From NCBI GenBank assembly GCA_024642765.1, contig JAHEAM010000077.1:1-11374 (forward strand): a DNA stretch of 11,374 nucleotides, given 5' to 3'. Made by a program: the position numbers and the translations under genes. The stretch comes from Planctomycetaceae bacterium. GTDB lineage: Bacteria; Planctomycetota; Planctomycetia; Pirellulales; Pirellulaceae. This document shows positions 5,822 to 11,374 of this stretch, in pieces; the stretch's first letter is position 1, and the number at the start of each line of letters is the position of its first letter. A model generated the notes under the pieces. It saw only the letters and a program-made list of their open reading frames with translations. It was not told the DNA's origin and did no database searches.

Positions 5822-6994
5822 ATGACACGTGCTTTTTTGATTGCTGGCGGGAGAACGCCAATTGGTTCTTTTCTGGGTGCTTTTGCCGGACTTACTTCAA
5901 CTGACCTTGGCGGCAAAGCTGTGAAGGCAGCACTCGAGCGTTCAGGATTGGCTCCCGCGGACATCGATGAAGTTATCATGGGCAACGTAATCACTGCTGG
6001 CGTCGGGCAAGCACCAGCTCGACAAGCCGCGCTTAAGGCCGGTCTGCCAACGACCATTCCTGCAGTCACAATCAACAAAGTTTGCGGATCGGGTCTCAAG
6101 GCCGTCATGATCGCTTCGCAGGCAATTCGCTGCGGTGACGCGTCGGCAATCATCGCGGGTGGAATGGAGAATATGTCAGCCGCGCCACACTTGATTAGTG
6201 GCATCCGTTCAGGACTTAAACTGGGCGACGGAAAACTTGTCGACGCGATGGTGTTCGATGGGCTTACGTGTGCGTTCGAAAATTGCCACATGGGCCTGCA
6301 CGCCGAACACATTGCCACAAAGTACAACGTGTCGCGCGAGGACCAAGACCGGTTTTCGGCTCAAAGTCAGCAGCGAGCAGCGAAGGCCGTGGTCGAAGGT
6401 ACTTACAAAGACGAAATCATTCCTATTGAAGTCACTGACCGCAAATCAACTCGAATTGTCGATGCCGATGAGGGCATTCGTCCTGAAACAACGGCCGAGG
6501 GGCTGGCCAAACTGCGAACGGTCTTCGACAAGTCGGGAACGGTCACTGCAGGAAACGCGTCGACGCTCAGCGATGGCGCAGCGGCCGTTGTAGTTGTCGA
6601 TGAGAGGATGGCTGGAAGATATGATTGGAAGTACGAAATCTTGGCCAGCCATACCTCCGGCACCGAACCGAAGGACCTGTTCATCGCACCTGTATTTGCC
6701 ATTCGCGGTGCTCTTGAGAAGGCTGGGTTGAGCCTCAACGATGTTGATTTGTTTGAAATTAACGAAGCGTTTGCAAGCCAGATGGTCGCTTGCATTCGCG
6801 AACTTGGAATCGATGAAGACAAAACCAACATCAATGGCGGCGGGATATCGCTTGGCCACCCGATTGGCGCGTCTGGTGCGCGCGTTTTAGTTTCATTGAT
6901 GTACGCATTGAAACAACACAACAAATCGGTCGGAGTCGCAAGCCTTTGCCTTGGTGGCGGCAACGCGGTCGCGATGGTAATTCGGCGAGCCTAA
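5822..6994 (+). CDS. Acetyl-CoA C-acetyltransferase (thiolase)
   Basis: A complete 390-residue thiolase, the normal length for the family. It condenses two acetyl-CoA to acetoacetyl-CoA, or cleaves 3-ketoacyl-CoA, in the cytoplasm. All catalytic elements are present: nucleophile Cys88 in NKVCGSGLKAV, the NEAF motif at 314-317, His346 in GGGISLGHPIGASGAR and the second cysteine Cys376 in CLGGGNAVAM. The GGMENMS motif at 113-119 is also typical. Start ATG 5822 has GAGG at 5808-5811, and the first residues (MTRAFLIAGGRTPIGSF) match the usual thiolase N-terminus. The gene stands alone, with no 3-hydroxyacyl-CoA dehydrogenase, PHA synthase or HMG-CoA synthase beside it, so biosynthetic (PhaA/AtoB-like) and degradative roles cannot be separated by context. 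Its stop lies 8 bp from the stop of the convergent permease gene. The last codons and stop are part of a 16-bp direct repeat. Confidence 0.95.
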   Translation: MTRAFLIAGGRTPIGSFLGAFAGLTSTDLGGKAVKAALERSGLAPADIDEVIMGNVITAGVGQAPARQAALKAGLPTTIPAVTINKVCGSGLKAVMIASQAIRCGDASAIIAGGMENMSAAPHLISGIRSGLKLGDGKLVDAMVFDGLTCAFENCHMGLHAEHIATKYNVSREDQDRFSAQSQQRAAKAVVEGTYKDEIIPIEVTDRKSTRIVDADEGIRPETTAEGLAKLRTVFDKSGTVTAGNASTLSDGAAAVVVVDERMAGRYDWKYEILASHTSGTEPKDLFIAPVFAIRGALEKAGLSLNDVDLFEINEAFASQMVACIRELGIDEDKTNINGGGISLGHPIGASGARVLVSLMYALKQHNKSVGVASLCLGGGNAVAMVIRRA

Positions 6995-7020
6995 CAGCGG
7001 TTTTATTCGGCGAGCCTAAC
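6980..7020. repeat. 16-bp direct repeat spanning convergent gene ends
   Basis: ATTCGGCGAGCCTAAC occurs perfectly at 6980-6995 and 7005-7020, a 25-bp period. The first copy encodes the thiolase C-terminus and its TAA. The second, read on the other strand, encodes the last sense codons of the permease (VRLAE); the permease stop at 7003-7005 is completed at its edge. A tandem duplication or recombination between gene tails would explain it. Confidence 0.85.
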
Positions 7021-8901
7021 GGCAGATTCCGATTCCGATCGTCCCATACGATCGCGATAGGCCGCAATCCGCCGAGCAGTCTCGTCGACAATTACCCCAA
7101 TCAATATCACGATTCCAATTGTGAACATTGCCAATTGATCGGAAATTCCGATCATGTCTGGCGCGTTGAGAAGCACACGCATGATGGTGGCGCCAATCAC
7201 GACTCCCAAAATGGAACCTTCACCGCCTCGCAATGAACAACCACCCAAGACCGCCGCGGCGATCGCATAAAGTTCGTAAAAGCTACCGTGTCCAGATGGC
7301 TCAACACTATTGCTGTCTAACGTAAATAGAATTCCACCCACGCCTCCGCATAGCGCACACAATAAATATGCCAGCATCTTCATTCGATCTGTATTGATGC
7401 CACTGTATTTTGCTGCATCTTCATTGTTTCCCATTGCCAACAGGTACCTACCTGAAACTGTTCGGTTGAGGAAAATAGCCGCCATCGTCCCGATTGCCAA
7501 CAAAAAGAAAAACGGAGTTTGCACAACGGTTTCTAGCATTTTTGTTTTACTTAACAACCATAACACAGAAAAAAAAGTCGTTGTTGTCCAAAGCAAACGG
7601 CCGACCATTCCTTGAATGGGGATCCAAATTTTCCGAATCATAAGGATGCACATCGTGAACAACGCCATCAATAAATAGACACCGATGATCTTGCACTTAG
7701 TTGTGCTCACTCCCCACAAGGTTGTCTCCTCAAGTGAGGCCAGATTCACAGCCTCGCCGTCGATCCATCCGATCATTTTGTAAAGGCCAATCACTGCAAA
7801 CACCAATCCTACGATTGGAAACAACTGCGCAAACCAAGCAACACGGCGAGAATTCGAAACCGACTTCAACCAAAATCGGATTTGTAATCCAACCAAAACG
7901 ACGGAACAAGCGATCGCTGGATAGATAGAATAGGCCATCAACTGAGCAGGGCGAGCAATCGCTTCTTTTGGCAATCGCAACGAGAAGAAGCGAAATTCCA
8001 TTCCAAACAGATTGACTAACGAATCACCATATTGCTTCAGTTCCCAACCGTCCCAATAGCGAGAACTAGTAGCAAGAATCAAAATCAAACCCAGAGCCAC
8101 ATATAAGAAACCGAAACTGCGGTCCTCAGTTCGGGTGTCGCGTCGAACAAACACGGCCTTCCAAACTCCAAACAAAACCAGCAAGATAGCACCGCACAGC
8201 GCGACAAAAGTCACCGTGCAAGGCTTCCCAATTGCAGCGAGACGCAAGGAATCGTCGTATGCCGTTCCAAAACCTTGCGTTTGATCACTTGTAATCCATC
8301 GGCTCAATCCTCGATAACACATCAAGCCACATAACGTGACAATGAACGGCTGCAAATTCAGTTTCGTAATCAATAAACCATGGATCAGACCAAGGTGGAA
8401 GCTAATGTACATTGCCAATGACACAGCAATCGCAACGGATAACCAATTGTGATATTCCAAACTGCCAACGTACGGTCCACAAGCCAAACACAAAGCGCCG
8501 CTAAGCAAAAAAACTATTGGGAACGTTATTGTTTTGGCCGCAATCAGCTTTCGAGCAACCAGATGCCAAGCAATCAACAATGCACCTATTCCGACAAGTT
8601 CCCAGCCAAGTAATCGCAAAAACCAAGCAAAATTTTCGCTTGCCGGAAATTTCATTAGGTAGTGCAAGTTCATCGACAGAGTACAACCGACGAGGCCAAT
8701 CAATGAGCCCATCGAAAGATCGATCCCACTTGTTACGATTGCCATCACGGCACCAATCCCAATAATCGCGAACATGCTGCTAGAGCGCAATACGTTCTGC
8801 AAGTTATAGGGCTTGATAAATGCATCGTTAAGGATTGCTGTGCAAACACAAACGTAGATCAATAGCAACAGGATTCCAAGCGTCTTGTTTGACTTCATCA
8901 T
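7003..8901 (-). CDS. CUT2 (RbsC-type) sugar ABC transporter permease, enlarged
   Basis: A 632-residue inner-membrane permease, about twice the usual length of RbsC-family proteins (about 320). Three canonical blocks are recognisable. Residues 1-78 hold the first helices and SGIDLSMGSLIGL (58-70). Residues 169-212 hold LGLIHGLLITKLNLQPFIVTL and YRGLSRWITS. Residues 463-608 hold GRYLLAMGNNEDAAKYSGI, YELYAIAAAVLGGCSLRGGEGS and the final helices. Between them are insertions of about 90 residues (79-168, roughly two extra hydrophobic segments near 100-143) and about 250 residues (213-462, about six hydrophobic segments, including 229-247, 325-342, 357-377, 404-422). It forms the sugar channel with the ATPase encoded upstream. 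MM at the start leaves two ATGs (8899-8901, 8896-8898); AAGGA lies 3 nt before the first and 6 nt before the second, favouring the second. The gap to the ATPase stop is 28 bp, implying an operon. The substrate is unknown. Confidence 0.9.
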   Translation of the reverse strand: MMKSNKTLGILLLLIYVCVCTAILNDAFIKPYNLQNVLRSSSMFAIIGIGAVMAIVTSGIDLSMGSLIGLVGCTLSMNLHYLMKFPASENFAWFLRLLGWELVGIGALLIAWHLVARKLIAAKTITFPIVFLLSGALCLACGPYVGSLEYHNWLSVAIAVSLAMYISFHLGLIHGLLITKLNLQPFIVTLCGLMCYRGLSRWITSDQTQGFGTAYDDSLRLAAIGKPCTVTFVALCGAILLVLFGVWKAVFVRRDTRTEDRSFGFLYVALGLILILATSSRYWDGWELKQYGDSLVNLFGMEFRFFSLRLPKEAIARPAQLMAYSIYPAIACSVVLVGLQIRFWLKSVSNSRRVAWFAQLFPIVGLVFAVIGLYKMIGWIDGEAVNLASLEETTLWGVSTTKCKIIGVYLLMALFTMCILMIRKIWIPIQGMVGRLLWTTTTFFSVLWLLSKTKMLETVVQTPFFFLLAIGTMAAIFLNRTVSGRYLLAMGNNEDAAKYSGINTDRMKMLAYLLCALCGGVGGILFTLDSNSVEPSGHGSFYELYAIAAAVLGGCSLRGGEGSILGVVIGATIMRVLLNAPDMIGISDQLAMFTIGIVILIGVIVDETARRIAAYRDRMGRSESESAVRLAE

Positions 8902-8929
8902 ATGTCCTTAAGGTATCTGTCTAGCTAAT

Positions 8930-10432
8930 CTATGCGTTCGAAAGTGAACCCGTTGCCAAATGCATCACAGCCTTCTCGCTGAATTCGGTGCGTGACAATT
9001 CTCCGGCCAATCGCCCCTCATGCATGACTAAAAGGCGATCTGCCATCCCTAGAGCTTCCTCCAGATCACTCGAAACGAAGACGATTGCGACACCTGTTTG
9101 CGCCAATTCGTCCATCAGACGATAAATTTCTTGCTTTGCACCCACATCGACGCCGCGTGTTGGCTCGTCCATCAACAAGATTTTCATGCCTCGCGCCAGC
9201 CATTTGGAGATTACAACTTTTTGTTGATTGCCCCCGGATAGAAATTTGACCGGTTGTTCAACGTGAGGTGTTTTAGTTGAAAGCCGCACTTGCATTTTTT
9301 GAGCCAACTCTCGATCGCGACCAAAGTCAATCAACCCAAATCGTTTGAGTCGTGGCAACATGGCCAGCGATGTGTTTTCGCGCACACTCATCGGCAACAC
9401 GACTCCTTGGGATTTTCGATCCTCTGGAACGAGGGCAATACCGCGATCAATTGCGTCTCGGCATTGGCTCAGCGTGCAGGCTTGCTCGTCCACTTCGATG
9501 CTGCCACTGATCGCTGGCGTGATCCCAAATAATGTGGTCAACAACTCCGTTCTCCCAGCGCCTACTAATCCCGCGATGCCAACGATTTCACCCTTCAATA
9601 TCTTGAAGTTGATTTCGTGGTGCGGGTTTGCGGGCGTTCGCAATTTTTTGACGTTGAGGGCAACAGCGGACTGGGGTTTCGCTTGGCGCGAATAATAGTT
9701 TGAGAGTTCTCGCCCTACCATGGCGTGAACCATCGCCTTGTAGTTGATCTCAGTGCGAGCCAATTCACCTGCATTACGACCGTCACGCAATACAACAACT
9801 CGATCAGACAATGTCTCGACTTCCGCCAATCGGTGCGAAATGTAGACGACGCTGACACCGCGAGATTTTAAATCGTTAATGATGAGAAACAAGTTTTCCG
9901 ATTCATTTTGCGAAAGACTGCTGGTGGGTTCGTCCATGATGATCAATCGAGCGTTGGTCGATACGGCCTTGGCAATTTCCACCATCTGTTGTTGGCCAAT
10001 TGTTAATTGACCTGTCAATGTATCGGCTGGCAGTTCAATGCCGACGGTTCGCAGGTGCTTTTCAGCATCAGCACGCATCTTGTTCTCGTCGATCAGGCCA
10101 AACCGGCGCGGTTCGCGGCCAAGATAGATATTCGCCGCCAGATCAAGGTTTTGGCAGAGGTAAAGCTCTTGGTGTATGAGTGCGATGCCGAGTTTCTGTG
10201 CAGCAGAAACGTTATCGATCGAAACAGGCAGTCCTTCCCACAGCAACCTTCCATTGTCTGGCGTCTGGATTCCCGCCAGGATCTTCATTAACGTACTTTT
10301 ACCAGCACCGTTTTCGCCAATAACCGAGAGAACCTCGGAACGTCCGACCGTTAGGCTTACTTTGTCGAGCGCGACCACACCGGGAAATCGTTTCGAAATC
10401 GACTCCACTTGTAAGAGCGGCTGGTCATTCAT
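8930..10432 (-). CDS. CUT2 (RbsA-type) sugar ABC transporter ATP-binding protein
   Basis: A complete 500-residue protein with two fused nucleotide-binding domains, the usual size of RbsA/MglA/XylG. Domain 1 has Walker A GENGAGKST (39-47), a Q-loop around HQELY (87-91), signature-like LTIGQQQ (143-149), Walker B LIIMDEP (163-169) and switch His200. Domain 2 has a degenerate Walker A GLVGAGRT with arginine instead of lysine (288-295), LSGGNQQK (398-405), LLMDEPTRGVD (419-429) and serine in place of the switch histidine (VSSD, 453-456). These degeneracies are normal in this family, so hydrolysis is expected mainly at the site built on domain 1. It energises import through the permease downstream and receives sugar from the binding protein upstream. 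ATG 10430-10432 starts in the expected place (MNDQPLLQVESISKRFPG); no strong Shine-Dalgarno is seen. The sequence does not separate ribose, galactose and xylose transporters. Confidence 0.95.
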   Translation of the reverse strand: MNDQPLLQVESISKRFPGVVALDKVSLTVGRSEVLSVIGENGAGKSTLMKILAGIQTPDNGRLLWEGLPVSIDNVSAAQKLGIALIHQELYLCQNLDLAANIYLGREPRRFGLIDENKMRADAEKHLRTVGIELPADTLTGQLTIGQQQMVEIAKAVSTNARLIIMDEPTSSLSQNESENLFLIINDLKSRGVSVVYISHRLAEVETLSDRVVVLRDGRNAGELARTEINYKAMVHAMVGRELSNYYSRQAKPQSAVALNVKKLRTPANPHHEINFKILKGEIVGIAGLVGAGRTELLTTLFGITPAISGSIEVDEQACTLSQCRDAIDRGIALVPEDRKSQGVVLPMSVRENTSLAMLPRLKRFGLIDFGRDRELAQKMQVRLSTKTPHVEQPVKFLSGGNQQKVVISKWLARGMKILLMDEPTRGVDVGAKQEIYRLMDELAQTGVAIVFVSSDLEEALGMADRLLVMHEGRLAGELSRTEFSEKAVMHLATGSLSNA

Positions 10433-10496
10433 GGCTGCTGGCTCTAGTTATTTCGCAAAAGGGCGCTGACGAGGTCTGTGCATGTGATGTCCAACT

Positions 10497-11374
10497 CTAT
10501 TTTTCGCCCTTTAACATTTTCGCCAGATTTTCTCGAAATTCATCAACGTTGTCTTTGACAATTTTTTGAGCAGGAATATCGATGAATTGACTTTTGAGAT
10601 CAGATTCGTCGCCACGACATAAACGATTGAGGACTTCCACTGACTTGTAGCCATACATGTATGGATTTTGGACAACAGTACCCTCGCAGTTTCCCTTTTT
10701 AACCTCATCTAAGGTTCGCTCATTTTCGTCAAATCCAACGACCTTGATTTTTCCAAGTTTTCCGGCGCTCGTGAGCGCATCAAAAATGAAAGGTGGGTTG
10801 TATTCGAACAAGCCTACCATGCAATCGATTTTATCAAACTTCGCGAGTGCTTGTTCGGGCATTTCCTTTTTTCGGGTATCATTGAAGTCATCGACTCGCG
10901 TGGCCAAGAAATGATACTTGTCATCGCCAAACTCGGAGTCAGGCTCATCAAATCGCGTGTCATCGTGCGAGCGGCCCAAAACTTCGTCAATCATGCCTTG
11001 ACGTCTAAGGCGTGCGTTATGCTGTTCGAGTGATCCGATGAAAATCACGATATTTCCACCGTCCGGTAAGGCCGCTTTGACCAACTCCCCAGCCATACGA
11101 CCCGCATCGTAATTTGACATGCCGATGTACAAGAGGCGGTTTGAGTCAGGTGCATCGGAGTCGTGGGTGATGAATTTGGCATTGTCACCCAATTCGTTCA
11201 AGATATCGGTTTGGTTAGCTGGATCGACGGGGCTTACGGCGACACCATCAATTCCCTTGCTCAAAAGTTGCTGAAGCATTCGTTTTTGATTTGCAGCGCG
11301 ACCACCTTCGGCCGGCGGCATTTTGACTTCGACGTCGCAATCGAAGTCCTTTCCAGCTTGTTCGGCACCAACCT
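10497..11374 (-). CDS. RbsB-type periplasmic sugar-binding protein (5' end beyond window)
   Basis: The frame is open to the right edge; 291 sense codons are visible, beginning VGAEQAGKDFDCDVEVK. ATG at 11319-11321 is internal, because sequence matching the family continues upstream of it. The signal peptide and first strand are missing from the window. It is a type I periplasmic-binding fold of the sugar-binding class (Peripla_BP_4): GIDGVAVSPVDPANQTDIL, then ITHDSDAPDSNRLLYIG, NYDAGRMAGELV, IVIFIGSLEQHNARLRRQG, VVGFDENERTLDEV and GTVVQNPYMYGYKSVEVL. Asp, Asn and Arg residues in these segments are candidates for sugar hydrogen bonds. It captures substrate outside the inner membrane and delivers it to the transporter encoded by the next two genes. 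The stop at 10497-10499 is 64 bp before the ATPase start; I found no terminator hairpin between them, so one operon is likely, with its promoter outside the window. A LacI-type regulator is not visible. Confidence 0.9.
   Translation of the reverse strand, partial: VGAEQAGKDFDCDVEVKMPPAEGGRAANQKRMLQQLLSKGIDGVAVSPVDPANQTDILNELGDNAKFITHDSDAPDSNRLLYIGMSNYDAGRMAGELVKAALPDGGNIVIFIGSLEQHNARLRRQGMIDEVLGRSHDDTRFDEPDSEFGDDKYHFLATRVDDFNDTRKKEMPEQALAKFDKIDCMVGLFEYNPPFIFDALTSAGKLGKIKVVGFDENERTLDEVKKGNCEGTVVQNPYMYGYKSVEVLNRLCRGDESDLKSQFIDIPAQKIVKDNVDEFRENLAKMLKGEK

Noticed and set aside
6403..6963. 186-codon minus-strand open frame opposite the thiolase
   Set aside because: The plus strand carries a complete thiolase with all catalytic residues, so this is a shadow.
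8930..10432. Second NBD of the ATPase as a damaged domain
   Set aside because: The arginine-containing Walker A and the missing switch histidine are normal for RbsA/MglA-type proteins, so this is not a defect.

Overview
The window looks like chromosomal DNA from a planctomycete, probably a Pirellulales-type marine bacterium of moderate GC. This is inferred from the gene families together: a TPR protein with an N-terminal SEC-C-like cysteine motif next to a PSP1/RicT-family protein, a Minf_1886-family protein, an OleC-type ligase, and a sugar ABC operon with an enlarged permease. Weak or absent Shine-Dalgarno sequences before several genes fit too. No rRNA, tRNA, CRISPR array, insertion sequence or phage gene was seen, and no mobile-element boundary is evident.

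Layout, left to right. 1-1250 (minus): an AMP-forming ligase of OleC type, cut by the left edge. 1251-1502: a divergent intergenic region. 1503-3611 and 3666-4523 (plus): the TPR/SEC-C-like protein and the PSP1-domain protein, probably co-transcribed. 4524-4939: a non-coding gap. 4940-5479 (plus): a Minf_1886-family protein with an internal insertion. 5480-5821: a gap containing a candidate 28-residue membrane peptide (5575-5661) and long-range repeats leading into the next gene. 5822-6994 (plus): an acetyl-CoA acetyltransferase. 7003-11374 (minus): a CUT2 (ribose-type) sugar ABC transporter transcribed right to left as binding protein (cut by the right edge), ATPase, then permease. Thiolase and permease converge with only 8 bp between their stop codons, and a 16-bp direct repeat covers both gene ends.

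How the genes work together: the three transporter genes form one import system, in which the periplasmic protein captures a sugar, the double-NBD ATPase supplies energy and the permease forms the channel. The thiolase serves central acetyl-CoA/acetoacetyl-CoA metabolism. The OleC-type ligase suggests beta-lactone or long-chain olefin chemistry, but no partner ole gene is visible. The TPR and PSP1 proteins may act together, but this rests only on adjacency.

I found no convincing evidence of an entirely new multi-gene system. The most unusual items are the roughly 630-residue permease with two large membrane insertions, the small-peptide/inverted-repeat leader before the thiolase gene, and the duplicated sequence at the convergent gene ends.
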